From positions 558,001 to 622,000 of the forward strand of contig JAHYIO010000031.1 in the NCBI GenBank assembly GCA_020543525.1: 64,000 nt of DNA, in the 5' to 3' direction. Both the position numbers and the translations under genes were made by a program. Positions 47,602 through 59,383 of the stretch are shown one piece after another; within the stretch, counting starts at the first letter, position 1; each line of letters starts with the position of its first letter. Below the pieces are notes generated by a model. That model saw nothing but the letters and a program-made list of their open reading frames with translations. It was not told the origin of the DNA and made no database searches. Source of the stretch: Coriolopsis trogii (lineage: Eukaryota > Basidiomycota > Agaricomycetes > Polyporales > Polyporaceae).

Positions 47602-48749
47602 ATGACAGACACTACGCATACGGTATCACACGCGCACGGGAAGCGCAGGCACGAAGACGACGATGACGACGACGACGAAGGCGCACGTTCGACACCCGAG
47701 AACGCCTCTTCGGCGTCTTCGCACTCCCCTTCCGACAACGACAACGAAGCCGACATTGCTCCAGGCCCGAGCATGCCCCTGGATGCGCACCGGGAGAAGC
47801 GGGTGCGGCACGGCATTGAGGTTGTTCATGCTCAAGGTGCGGGGAGCTCGCGCCCGTTCGCAGACCGGCGATCCCGTTCGCCGACGCCGACTCCTTCTCC
47901 AGACATGGGCAGGGGCAAGCCCTTGCCGTCGCGGAAACGGAGAGTGCACGCGCGAGGGATCGGGCACAAGAGCGCGCGGAAGCTGGCGATGAAGAAGGAG
48001 AGAGAGGAGAGGTGGCGGGAGTGGTGCGAGGTGCACCGGTGGTACCGGGAGGACGACCCGGGCTACAAGCAGAAGGTCGGGAGCAAGGAGGTACAGCGTC
48101 CCGACGGTGAGCTCTCCTCCGCTTGCTCTGTGGTATGACATACTGACTATGGCCGACTGCACTGTTGCATAGCGATGACATACTTCCGCTTGAAGGAGTA
48201 CGAGATCGACACGCTCCCATACGTGACGTTCGATAATGAGCATAACCCGCTGGAACCCGGGCGGTCGTACAACCTTGGCAACCTCCACACACTCGTGGCG
48301 CGCAAGCACGCGTTCCTGGCGGGACTGGACGAGAAGGTCGACCCAAAGACGCAGGAGGTCGAGTTTCTGCAGCGCGGGTGGGAGCTCTTCCTTGAGAGGC
48401 GAGTGCTTAGCAACGTCTCCCGCTCAACCTCCCCGATTCTCACACCTGTTCGCATCTCAGCACCCGGAAGCTGGAGGAGCGCATGCGCGCGAAGGGCAAA
48501 CAACGTAAAGAGCTCGTCTTCGGCGTCATCTTCGTCCCGCGCCTCCCTCGCACGGCAGACGAGCACGGGCGCCGGATCAAGCCTCGGCCCTCGGGTTCGT
48601 GGACGTCGCGCGTGTACGAGGACGGGGTGTGCATCGGCGAGTGGCTCAACTTCCAGTACGACCCAGACGTGGCCGAGTACGCCGACTTTTACAAGAGCTT
48701 TGAGCGGTTCAGGCCCAGGAATGCTGATTGGGTCTGGGCGAGCGATTGA
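47602..48749 (+). CDS. Hypothetical protein with XPA-C-like core, paralogue 1
   Basis: Exons 47602-48106, 48173-48398 and 48461-48749 join in frame to 339 aa. The N-terminal half is disordered, with an acidic DDDDDDDE run and basic patches that could serve as nuclear localisation signals. The core reads EERWREWCEVHRWYREDDPG, KVGSKEV, AMTYFRLKEYEIDTLPY, NLHTLVARKHAFLAGLDE, LQRGWELF and RMRAKGKQRKELVFGVIFVP. The order Y-x-L/R-L-K-x-x-E-I-x-x-LP, a following helix and a GW...RR segment resembles the C-terminal DNA-binding part of XPA/Rad14. This is my inference, and no XPA zinc finger is present. Intron 2 has a GC donor (48399-48400), established by comparison with paralogue 2, which has GT at the same codon position. 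Confidence 0.65.
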
Positions 48750-49682
48750 GGCACACCAGCGGATTGGAAGGTCGGCTGGCAGCGCGCGGGGCGTGACAGT
48801 GCGGCGCTGGAAGGAAGGTTGTGTGGACCCGCCTCGACAGGCTGTATTTGTAGTGGATGTGTTTGGCGGCTTGCTTCCTGTTAGACCCTGTAAGAGCCTC
48901 GGCTCGTCTGTCTGTAGTAATTGTATAGAATGAATACCGCAGTCGCACTGGTCATGCTGTGCCTCTTTTGGGATTTGTATTGATGTACAGCAAAAACTAT
49001 ACGCCGACCTCTTTCCTATGCACCTATGACATCTGCTGTCTATACCTATGCTGAGCAAGTGTGTTAACGATTGCTGTATGACCGCGTTTCTCGTCAATAA
49101 CGACCTGGAACAATCACGCTCAGCTGAGGCCTGGACGTAGTCACTGCTTTTCGGGATGGAATACGAATACAAATTCGCACGCCGGCGTACGTGGAGTAGT
49201 CCAGCCTATGGGGTTTCATAAGAATCCGACTATCCTCTGGAAATCCGGTGAACTCGACTACCAGAGCGGTTGAAATACACCCCCGACGACTCCAGAAGGA
49301 ACCCAAGTTGGCCCCGAAGAATAGAGGACCGAGCATCCCGTGCTGAGCTCTATTGTGTGCCGACGGTGTACGAATGTGGTGATGGTTAGGGGCGAGGAGG
49401 TCCAGCCGCGCCGCGTGTGTCACCGCGCCGGCGCTTCCCCCTGTGCGCAGATGGCCACGCGGATCTCGGTCAGGTTCTAGTCCTCGTCCTCCTGCCACCG
49501 TCCCTGGATACACCGAAGAAAACTCTCTGCGTCAGTCTGGACCTCCTCCTCTCCCTCGAGATATATGCGCCATGGTTTCTCACTCGAGACCCCGACTTGA
49601 CTCTTCTCTCCTGCCACCACTTGCACCGTGAACTCGCCACTGGCCACGCCTCTGACTTACTATTACTATTCTTGCAACTGAG
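48750..49682. other. Intergenic between paralogues
   Basis: Non-coding stretch between the tandem paralogues. Short ORFs only. A pyrimidine-rich leader precedes 49683. Confidence 0.45.
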
Positions 49683-50820
49683 ATGCTCGTCGCCATGCAA
49701 CTCACACAGGAGAGCCCTTGCAAGAAACGGAGGCGACAAAGCTCGACTTCGTCCGTAAAAGCAAGCTTGGCTCCTACCACCTCGAAGAAGAGCGAGAAGC
49801 GTGCGCGGCGTATTGCTGCCATCGAGGCGGACCTCGCAAACATGGAAGAGAACGATTGGCTCTCTTCGTCATCTCACACGCTCTTCCCCCCTCTATCCCC
49901 GTCATCGTCGCGCTCCTCCTCTCCTAGTCTCTCCAGTGCTGGCCCGAGTTCACTAAAATTCCGCCGTGCATCCGCCATGGGATATTCAGAAAGCCTTGAC
50001 GACTACGACCTTAGATGGGAGCGAGAGGAGAGGTGGAGGACGTGGTGCGAGTCACACCGGTGGGAAAGAGCGCAGGACCCGGGATACGCCCCAAAGGTGG
50101 GGAGCAAAGAGGTGTATCGGTCTGCAGGTCAGCTCTCCCCCGCCGGCATTCACAGCAATCGTGCTCACTTCGCCCCTCGTGCAGCGATGTCGTACTTCCG
50201 GCTCAAGGACTACGAGATTGACACCCTGCCCTGCACCACATACCATTGCGCACAATCGTCACCGCTCTCAGAGAGCTCGTACAACCTCGCCAACCTGAAC
50301 ACCCTCGTCTCCCGCAAATTCGCAATGCTCGCTGGGCTCGACGAGCCCCTGAATGAGATCGACCTCCTACGGCGGGGGTGGGACATGTTCCAAGCCGAGT
50401 GAGTACCCATGTCCCATTTCGGTCGCGGCGCTCCTTCTCCTTCGGGGCTGTCGGAGATCGTCTGCTGCGGGTGATCGCCCAGAACGTGTGCTCATCTTCC
50501 CTCGCACCGACAGCACGCAGCGGCTCACCGAACGCCTCCGCATGAAGGGCGAGAAACGGAAAGAGCTCGTGTTCTGCGTCATCTTCGTTCCCCGCCTCCT
50601 CTCCAATGAGCACGACCGCGACCATGCTATTTCAACCGACCCAACCTCCGCAACGAGGCCCCGTCCGAGCGGGTCCTGGACGACCCGCGTGTACGAGGAC
50701 GGCGTGCACATCGGGGAGTGGCTGAGCCTGCAGTACGACCCGGAGTCTGAAGACTACTCGGACGCTCGGAAGGCGTTGGTACGGTTCAGACCCAAGAACG
50801 CCGCCTGGACGTGGGCCTGA
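49683..50820 (+). CDS. Hypothetical protein with XPA-C-like core, paralogue 2
   Basis: Exons 49683-50127, 50185-50398 and 50514-50820 join in frame to 321 aa with the same intron positions and phases as paralogue 1. The core again reads EERWRTWCESHRW, KVGSKEV, AMSYFRLKDYEIDTLPC, YNLANLNTLVSRKFAMLAG, LLRRGWDMF, ERLRMKGEKRKELVFCVIFV and SGSWTTRVYEDGVHIGEWL. The N terminus is Ser/Lys-rich and poorly conserved. The Met at residue 5 is an alternative start. DNA-binding or repair function is unproven; the two genes are clearly a tandem duplication. Confidence 0.65.
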
Positions 50821-52192
50821 TCCGTCTGTTGACCTCGATGCCGATTGCTTTCTCGCTTTCTTGCCTTCTCGCTATGGTCCGCATGTCCTCTCTGTTCGAA
50901 CACATTGTACACCACCCGCATACTTGTTTACTCATCCGCATATCTTCCGCAGCACACGCCGTAATGTACACTTATTCAGAATACACGAGACTCCCTGACG
51001 AGTTCCACTTCGCTGTCGCTGGCACACTGAGAGCTCTAGACACCCGACGCGTGTGCGCTCGTTGCCATCTCCCTTCCCCGAGATCGCACTGCGGATTGCG
51101 GAATGCGTCCTCGCACCGGATGTCTCGGTCTCTGACGTCCAGACACGTCTGACCACAGGATTCAGGGCTTATACGGACCCTGTACGGCAAAGGGAGCGTA
51201 TCGGCGCTCGGTTGTTGACCGGCGGGTCCTGGGGCGAACCGTCATACTCCGTAGAGGAACTAGCCTAGATCCTCCTGTCCCCTGGAGAGAGACTGGACTC
51301 GGAGGTAGGTCATGTTGCTTCTCTGCCCTGGCACGGGGAAGGATACCGTTACGTACTACGGGCTCTGTCTTGACTACTACCGTAAGTGCTGAGAATCATT
51401 GTCATGACATATACAGATTTTTCGTGTTTTCGAAGCGGCTGTGCAATTCGAAAGAGCTCACCTGGAGGTAAACCGGGAGAATAGCTCGCGTAGAGCTATC
51501 TGCGGGGTCAGCTGTTGCTTGAGATTGTCCAGGGCGCGTTTCTTGAGCTCCACTACATCGATCGTAAGGCTGCCAATCATCACGGTGTTGGGTGAGGTCG
51601 TAGGATATTCAGATGGTCGCGCTGCTTGTCTGCGACATGATACATTTATGAGAGTGGCAGATACTCAATCTGCGGCACCAACACGAGAGGAAGTTGAGGA
51701 GGGCGTAATCATGGCAACCGAAGCTGCCATGGCCAGTGGGGGAGTGGGACTGCCACAGTCGGAAGACCGGATTCTAGGCTCTAGACTTGATGTAAGTATT
51801 TGCGAGCCGGAAGAACCTGTCAATGGATAACGTCGATAGGGACACCGTAGTTCGAGCGGCCAATGCTGTTAGGTCAAGGTGCTGAGGTCAACTATGGGCA
51901 CAAATTCACATCTTTGTGACCTTCCGCGTCCACGCGTTCCTTCAGTCGGCTCAACGAGCCAACTACACTGCTTCCAAGTGAGCCGTATCTTCGGCTTCCC
52001 TCCATTCTCCTTTGCCAGTGGGGGAACCGAGTGAAAAGACACGTCGAATGAACTGCTCATCTAAATCATCGACGGACATACTGTACAGACATATAGAACG
52101 CCACGGATACTAGAAAGAGAACTATAGGAGTAAACAAGACGCTAACGAGAGGCCTCGGGCGAGTGGGGAGCGTGACTGTCCGCAAGAAATCA
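50821..52192. other. Intergenic, no supported gene
   Basis: The longest ORF (plus 51441-51830) has no recognised domain. No repeat noted. Confidence 0.4.
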
Positions 52193-53452
52193 TCATTGTG
52201 AGATAGGATGGGATCGAGCGAGATACAGGATAGACGAACCTTCTTCCGGCACAAAGTCCGAGTCCTCGGATAGTGGGGGTGGGGACGTGATATAGACTTC
52301 CCGGTAGGACCAGACGGGGTTGTCCGAACCCGCCTCGCTACCACGACTGTAATAGTCTTCCACGGAGAACGCAACTTGTTGCAAACCGGTAACTGTGCAC
52401 AGGGGGCGTTGGGGATCCGGCGAATGGGGATCTGGGCTGAGGCACAAGGCTATACTGTCGACGGCATTCAGGGAGCACATCAGAAGGCCTTCGAGTTCTC
52501 CTTCATCGAGCTCCGCTACGGAGATGCGGGCTAAGACGCCGTGAGAAGTCACAGAGAAGACAGGAATGTGGATGCCAGGTGGAAGTTCTCGCTGAAGTAG
52601 GATGGGCTCGTAGCGGATATCGCCACTGTCAAGAAAATCTTCAGGAGATTCTGCGAAGAGGCTGCGACGGTGATCGTAACGAGACATCGAGCCCCAGACA
52701 AAGATGGATGTGTCAGGGGACTTCCTGAGGATCTCCTCCTGCAGGCGTCGGAAGGCATTCCGACCCTCTCCATAGATCGTCGGCATGTTGATGTTGAAGA
52801 GTCCCATCAAGGAGTACGCCTCGTCCTCAATGCGTGTGGTCTTCCGCCGGGCAGCCCAGGACATGCGTGCCGCAATGCTATAGCCTTCATAGGCTCCTTG
52901 GCCCGTGAGGACATCCGAGGGTATACCAGTGATTTCTGTCAACAGGCCCGCCAACTCGACTTTGGCATCGATGACCTCCCATTCGAGAGAGACGAAATAT
53001 AGCGATCGAGGTGCGATGAGCTCCTGCAGTGTCCATCCGCGCTCATGCCAGCGGCTGCGCCTGAACGCAGACTTCGGAGCATGTGGATCCTCTTGGCTGG
53101 GGACGTCGCGGAGGTAGGCATAGCAAATCCGAGAGAGGGCGTACCAGCGGAACATGGAGTTGATCGCCTCAGAGAGCTCTGAGCTGCTCTCCTTGTTAAT
53201 GCAGCACGTATCATCCCAGATCCACCTAAGCCCATGGCTCTCCGCAAGTTTGCAGCATTCTCGAACCTTGCCCGATGCGAGGTCTCGAGGGTTCTCTCCA
53301 CTAGTCTTGCATCTCTCCTCTAGGGCTCGTATCTCTTGGAAACTTTGCTCGTGCCCGTCCCACACATGAGACAGGATTGCGTAGCCTCCAGTTACTTGTC
53401 GGGGATCGTGAAAGTAGTGCAGCTCTGCGCGATCAGTGCTAAGTAACCACAT
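52193..53452 (-). CDS. HET-domain (heterokaryon incompatibility) protein
   Basis: A single long exon of 419 codons begins MWLLSTDRAELHYF. It contains the HET-domain blocks YAILSHVW, ACxLAESHGLRWIWDDTCCI-type segment, NKESSSELSEAINSMFRWY, CYAYLRDV and RWHERGWTLQELIAPRSLYF. These are followed by RIEDEAYSLMGLFNINMPTI and YGEGRNAFRRLQEEI, a constant downstream extension of basidiomycete HET proteins. HET proteins mediate non-self recognition and cell death after fusion. There is no NACHT or WD-repeat part. A GTTCGT site near the stop could begin a last intron, so the extreme C terminus is uncertain. Confidence 0.85.
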   Translation of the reverse strand: MWLLSTDRAELHYFHDPRQVTGGYAILSHVWDGHEQSFQEIRALEERCKTSGENPRDLASGKVRECCKLAESHGLRWIWDDTCCINKESSSELSEAINSMFRWYALSRICYAYLRDVPSQEDPHAPKSAFRRSRWHERGWTLQELIAPRSLYFVSLEWEVIDAKVELAGLLTEITGIPSDVLTGQGAYEGYSIAARMSWAARRKTTRIEDEAYSLMGLFNINMPTIYGEGRNAFRRLQEEILRKSPDTSIFVWGSMSRYDHRRSLFAESPEDFLDSGDIRYEPILLQRELPPGIHIPVFSVTSHGVLARISVAELDEGELEGLLMCSLNAVDSIALCLSPDPHSPDPQRPLCTVTGLQQVAFSVEDYYSRGSEAGSDNPVWSYREVYITSPPPLSEDSDFVPEEGSSILYLARSHPISQ

Positions 53453-53900
53453 TGTGTTGGCTTGAAGTTGTGTAGTCGACTATTTCAGGAATGCCTACTA
53501 GCACAGTATTGTAGGAGACGCACAGAAAGCAACGGCTGGATTTCTCAAGTGGCGGATGGCTGGGGATCTGCGCGGTCGTCGTCACTTGAACGAGTTTTTC
53601 CCTATCAACACGACATGAGCAGCGTACCAGGACTACATTCGACGCCGAGACGGCATACCTAGCGGGCAGACTGTGAAGCGATGGTGGGCATCAGATAGGG
53701 CGAGTGACTGGTACTTACTACGTCTGGAATAGAATTGGCGTCTGCCCTCAAGCCGTGACGCGTGACACTCCAGAGGCAGGTGGCAGTGACTTACGCCACA
53801 ATGGCGCGTCACCATCAAACTCGTCGTTGCCGGCGCCCTCGACTCACACTCACCCAGTGGCTCATTGTCACTCGGTGACCAGCTGAAATATCCTGAAGAC

Positions 53901-55413
53901 ATGGATCCTGCCAACTCGCGAAAGCGAACGCGTTACAATGACGACTCTGACTTCGAGCTGGAGCGTGCTCAACCTGGGTTTTCGGATCCCATGCCCATTC
54001 GACAATCGAGTAAGCAACTCAGGAGACCCGCGGTGAGTGTAACAGTCAGCGACGCTGTGTCGAATTGACTCATGGCGTGACAGTAGACAACGAGTGCCCA
54101 TAGACCTCACCAATGATCATGGACCAGTGGCACAGAAGGCGAAGGGAGTTGGTGTGAGTGTCAATCCCAATGTCAAAGTCAGATAGCCGATGAATTGTAA
54201 TCTGTTACACTCTAGGGAGGTTCGTCGGGGGTACAGGGGCAGCAAGGGCCAGAAGCACATGCTGCTGCACCGCGTACAAGAACTGCACATGACTCCCGCC
54301 CTGCGCCCGCCGACACATCTTTGTCGTCCTCAGCTCATTCTAGGTCCGCTAACTTCTGGTACGACGACGGCAATGTCATCATCAAGGTGTCTAAGACGTA
54401 TTTCAAGCTCTACCGCTCACGATTCGAGCAACATTGTCCCTCCTTGAAGGAGCAGGTGCCTCTGCCCGTCGATGCTATCTCGGCCAATGCCCGCAAGGTC
54501 ATCGGGGACGACTGTCCAGTGTACGACGTGCGTGGCATAGCTCCAAGAGACTTCGAGGTCTTCATGACGTACCTCGACATGCCTCTGTAAGGGTTCTCCA
54601 TGTGTCCATAATATCAAGTAATCTGACGACCTGGTGTTGCTTATGGCCAGGAACCACTGCATCTCAGACGCGCTGGCCAAAGCCGTGTTCGCCCTACTTC
54701 GCGTCTCGCGCGTCTTCTCATGCATGACCATATACTCTCTGGCCAAGCAGCGCATTGAGCGGATATGGCCCGCCTCCTTCGCCGCCAGGGAAACGTTCAA
54801 CTGGTTCACGATCACCTCCTACACCGTCGAGGACTGCATCACCGCCATCTCCGTCGCACGAGAGCACAACATCCCGAACATCCTCAAGTTCGCGTTCTAC
54901 GGCCTCCTCTCGAGTTCGAGCTTCTGGGACGGCGTCAAGGACCGTGCTACGCGCCACAGGTATCGCATCTCCGACGCGGACCTCGTCCTCTTGCACGAAA
55001 CTCGCTGGGAGCTCCGCCGTCGCTGGACGAAACTGCTCATGACGATGCCAAAGGCCTCTTTCGTGAACCCATGCGCGCAATGCGCAGCCGCCAACCCGAA
55101 GTTGAAAGACCAGGACAGTCGCAAACGGTTCTGGCGCGCAGGTGTCGGGGTCAAGTTTGGAAAGTTCGAGCCCTCTTCGTTCATCGAGGACGTCAAGCGG
55201 GTGCTGGACTGGATTGAGTCGTTGAGGGTGAAGGGCGAGTGGTGCCCTTGCTGCTTGGACGAACGGAGGAAGGCGTGGAAGGACATCCAGGAGAGGTGGT
55301 GGGACGGGCTTGATGAAATGTTCGCTACGGGCGTGAGGCCCGCGCGTTCGCTATCTCCCATCGACGGTGACCGTGACCCTGAATGCATCTATCTCAGCTC
55401 CGACTTGGAATGA
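53901..55413 (+). CDS. BTB/POZ-like protein, tandem copy 1
   Basis: Possible start MDPANSRKRTRYNDDSDFEL. After one or two short exons whose junctions I could not fix, the BTB-like core begins: NFWYDDGNVIIKVSKTYFKL, YRSRFEQHCPSL, PVYDVRGIAPRDFEVFMTYL. Then come FALLRVSRVFSCMTIYSLAK, YTVEDCITAISVAREHNIPN, ILKFAFYGLL and a C-terminal Cys-rich segment CAQCAAANPK...WCPCCLDERRKAWKDIQERW, ending near 55413. The order dress-code FWY-D-G-x-V-x-x-K-V followed by a 'D-F-E' helix is characteristic of the large Agaricomycete BTB family. These are probable Cullin-3 adaptors or transcription-linked proteins. Two related copies follow at 55740 and 62900. Confidence 0.65.
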
Positions 55414-55739
55414 CTTGTGTTAACGTACACCCCTCGAGGGTCTTGCTTATGCTCTTGGCTGTCTCCACTTTGGCTGGTTGTCCGTCAATCTTTCACCAGG
55501 CAGGTGCTCTGCAACTTCAGAATAATGGTGCTCCGATGCTCCGTACAACGGACTGGCGCAATGTTCGAGCCGGTGGTGCATGTACACAATGGTTCCGAAA
55601 GAGGCAACAATCGTCCAAGGACGTTCGCTTGCGCGACTCTCGATACAAGTGGCTTTGTTCTTCCTCACCCGCCCGCGCACTACATCTACCCGGATGCGCC
55701 CTGGATCCCTGAACCCTTAAATCCCACTCACGAACGAAT

Positions 55740-57075
55740 ATGTCGACCTCCCGTGCATCCCCAACCAGACATTCTTCCCCGGCCGTGAAACACTCGGACT
55801 CGCCTCAACGCACCCCGAAACGAGTACGTGCAAAAAGAGTTGTGAATATGCGCTTTTTATTGACCTCGTTCACCCATACCCTTAGCGTCGGAACGATTGT
55901 CATGACAGCATTGCAGGCTCGCCAACGAAGCGCGCGCACACCAAATCTGAGCCACTTATGTCTTCGGAGTCCAGCCGCTCTCAAGACGATGTCCAAACTC
56001 GCAACGCGAAAGTCGAGACCGGTTCGCATCGAGGGCGCGCGGTCGCCACGCCGTCTGTCCAACGCCCCGATGACGTCCTTTCCATGAAGTTCTGGGACAA
56101 AGGGGGGAATATCAGGGTCAAGGTCGAGAACAGGCTGTATCAACTGTGCGAGACGCACCTTGTGCGCCACTGTCGCGTCTTTGACCTTGCAGAGACGTCC
56201 ACATCTGAAGCGGCCGCGGGCGGCCGTGCGTGTGGAGGATGGATGTGGCCCCGCTCACCCGGCGAAGGTTCGCAACGCCCGGTGATCCTGCTCTCGAAAA
56301 TCTGCGCGGACGATTTTGAACACTTGCTCGACGTCATTCTAGACCTGTACGTATTCGTCTGTCTTGCTAGCTGAGAAACCAGAAGACATTGACGTCTCCC
56401 CTGCAGCAAACATATCAACGCCAAAACCCATTCCCGAGCCGATCGCACGTTCTCTCATTCGCGCGTCCTCTCATTCGCGCGTCATACCTCCTAGACAGCC
56501 CGACAGTGTTCGCGCTCGCCGCGGAGTTCCTGTGCAGCAACTGGGACCCCTCTCGCCCGCCATCGCCCACGTCTTCACTTCGTGGGTACGAGGACGCAAT
56601 CGAGACCGTCCACCTCGGGCGCACATACGGACTGCCCGCGGTGCTCAAGCCAGCCATGTACGCCCTCATCGCGAACCCCACGTTCCGGAAGACGGCACGC
56701 GACGACCCCGATGCGCTCGATCTCGACAAGATCGAGCTCATGCGAGTCATGTACGCGGGGAACGAGCTGATCCGAGAGTACCTGGAGTTCCTCATGCTCC
56801 CCCCGGATGGATGCCAAAGAGACCCGACTTTCGAGGGAACGGCGGAACACCGAGCGTTGGTATGGCGCGACCGCGCGTTTGGGGCATGGCTGGACGGGCA
56901 GGTCCAGGACGACCCGCTTCGAGACGATTGGCTCTGCCGGAACAGGGAGGAGCTGGGGAGACATTGGTGCGCGAGGTGTTTGGACAAGAAGGAGGCGCTG
57001 ATGCAGAAGAAGAGTGGAAGGTGCTCGACAATTGGCTCAGGCTGGATTGAGTCCACGCTGTATTGCGTTCCATGA
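55740..57075 (+). CDS. BTB/POZ-like protein, tandem copy 2
   Basis: Exon 1 MSTSRASPTRHSSPAVKHSD...TPKRV is joined, using a GTGCAA donor at about 55829, to SPTKRAHTKSEPLMSSESS. This matches copy 3 (TPPKRAHTKAEQ). The core is KFWDKGGNIRVKVENRLYQL, HLVRHCRVFDL and DDFEHLLDVILDL. Next come FARPLIRASYLLDSPTVFAL, YEDAIETVHLGRTYGLPAVL, KPAMYALIANPTF, LDKIELMRVMYAGNELIREY and WCARCLDKKEAL. At about 57000 the neighbouring frame continues with EEEWKVLDNWLRLD, which fits the family end (compare ERWWDGLDEMF in copy 1) better than the long frame. A one-base shift may therefore have altered the C terminus. Confidence 0.65.
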
Positions 57076-59383
57076 TTAGATGTTTCTCTCCATGTACCTG
57101 ATCCGAGTTTGTTCATATGTACTCCACTTCTTCGACATTGACGGCGTATGGCACGGATCGTTGACGAGAGATTTATAACCGCACCGTCCTAGCCTCCAGC
57201 CTGAGGCAAGCCCCATTTGGACCAACGATCGAGGTTCTTGATTATTCGTACCTTGTTCTGAGGGCAAATATTGTAACCTGGAAGGAGATGGAGAGAAGAA
57301 AGAGTAGGTGGACCTGACCAGGTCGTGCGTGTGTGTAACGGTCACGCTGCCGGAATCAGACGTGATGTCAACTGGACCAAAAGGCCACAATGTCAAGCTC
57401 GGCTTGACCTGCGTTCCGGCACTTATAACCTAGACCGTTACAGTGTGCTTTAGGCCGAGGGTTTCGTAGGCGCTGACATTACCAGACTTAATCACAATGG
57501 GCTCACAGTTCGCAAAGACACTGCGATCATCTCATCTCGACGACTCCATGGAACGGCTCATACAAGAAACCGTGTCGCGATTACCTGGCGCGGCAACTGG
57601 TACAACCACAGAGGGGCGTAGAATGAGGACTTTCGCGTCGCATTTCATCTTGCAGCCATCGCGAGCACACTCGCTGTTGCTGTTATCCCTCTGCACTCGG
57701 GTAGTTCGAGCCAAAGACATGTATTCGTCATAAAAACTCCACCACCCCAGACACAGACAAACACACAAAGACAATGTCGCGGTCCACAACAAGGTCAGTC
57801 CGATCCATTGAGATAGGTTAATGTGTCGTCCGTCGCGCAGGGCCGCCAGCACTGGCAGGAGGCCAGCAGGAAGTCCAGTCATGTACCAAGACCCTGAGCC
57901 ACTCCGCGTACCCTCCTCGAATACTGAGGTACATGCACACAAAGACAAAGTCGGCTGATCTCGCGAGCGATGCGCCCCGCGAGATGCAATGCTTGATCCG
58001 CCGACAGCGTCAGTCCGGTCCATTGAGATGGGATGGTGTGCGTGCAGTGGGTTTGAAGAAGCTAGAACAACCTAAGACGCCCACATTGTCAGTCTCGCAT
58101 CGACCGTACGAAGTCGAAGGAAGGTGCTTACCATGGGTCACGTTGTCCAATGCGGCCGATCCTTCTTGTCCGGATGCGGTGAGCGAATAGACAACGCATG
58201 ACTGTTACAGGCAGCAGAGACGAGGCCAGCGTCAGCTCGACGTGCGATACAAGGCCGGGAAAAAGTGCTCACCAAAGTTACATCGCCGCATGTGACCGAT
58301 CCTTCTTGAGCGGATACGGTATGGTGTATGAGGCGACACGGCAACAGATGACAGAAATGAGACTAGAGAGTCCAGATAGGTGCTGCTAGGCTTGAGTCAT
58401 TCGGGCACAGCTCGACGAGGTCGAGAGGCACGGTAAGTACTCGCTCTTGTACGTTTGCGTTATCAAGTGGAGAAGGAGTCGAAAGGAGAATGCTCAAGGC
58501 GTTGGTCGCTTGCGTTGAGCACGGTGTAGAATGTAGGGAACGTCGGCGTCGGAATGATACCAGACACGGAGCGATCGCGAGAGGATCCCGGCGTAGCTGA
58601 AAATTGTCACAGCGACTCCGAGAGCTGCCAGGATTGAAGGCAGATGACTGGCCTTGAGCACAGCGTAGTCGAGGTAAGGGACCAGCAGATGCCGAGCGCG
58701 GGATAGCGCCGCGGATGTACTTGCGCGCCAGGATAAGTGAACGAAGCAGGCAGGGGATGAACTTGAGAGGCCTACTATAAGTGACAAGCTTGGGTTGCCG
58801 AGGGATGCGTGACAGTCCTCTGCGACGAGCACGTCTAGTTACTGAGCGAGTAGAACCTCAGCTTGGAGTCGAAGAGGACCAAAGAGGCGATGTCGAGCAA
58901 AGGTTGAGTGTGCGAGTCGCCACTGACGAAGAGGAGCCGATCTTGAGCTCGTCGAGTTTCCTCACTAGGTCGATAGAGGTGTGCGCGGGTAGGTGTGCGT
59001 GCAGCGCTGTAGGTTGGGACATGCGTATGTTGTAACGCGAGTGCCATTGACGCCGGATGGGGAGGAGGTGGATATATGCGGAGGAGTATGGGAGAAGGAA
59101 AGGTCGATAGGTATGGAGATTAGGTCGAGACTGCGGGATTAGTGAAGTAAGGGAGTCGAGGAATAGTAGATGATAGATGGTGCAATGAACGTGTTCGGCG
59201 ATGTTCCTAGATGTTGGGGCGTTCGTAGATGCTTTGAGTTGATGAGAAATAGATCATGCAGATATGGTTGAGATTGTATGCAAATAGCGCGGTGGAGAGT
59301 CGAGATGGTGATAAGATGTATGAATCGTCCGGAAAAGATTGTCTTGCAAGTCGTCGTCCAGGAAGCCAACAAGAGTCATTCAC
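57076..59383. other. Region of unassigned minus-strand exon-like fragments
   Basis: Minus-strand fragments include a hydrophobic stretch ISQWIGLTLLWTATLSLCVC-like (57740-57800), HLPSILAALGVAVTIFSYAG near 58570-58650, and two similar exon-like units near 58145-58180 and 58284-58320 (SAQEGS and SGQEGS, each ending at a GTAAGC/GTGAGC donor). I could not assemble a gene and recognise no family. Confidence 0.3.
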
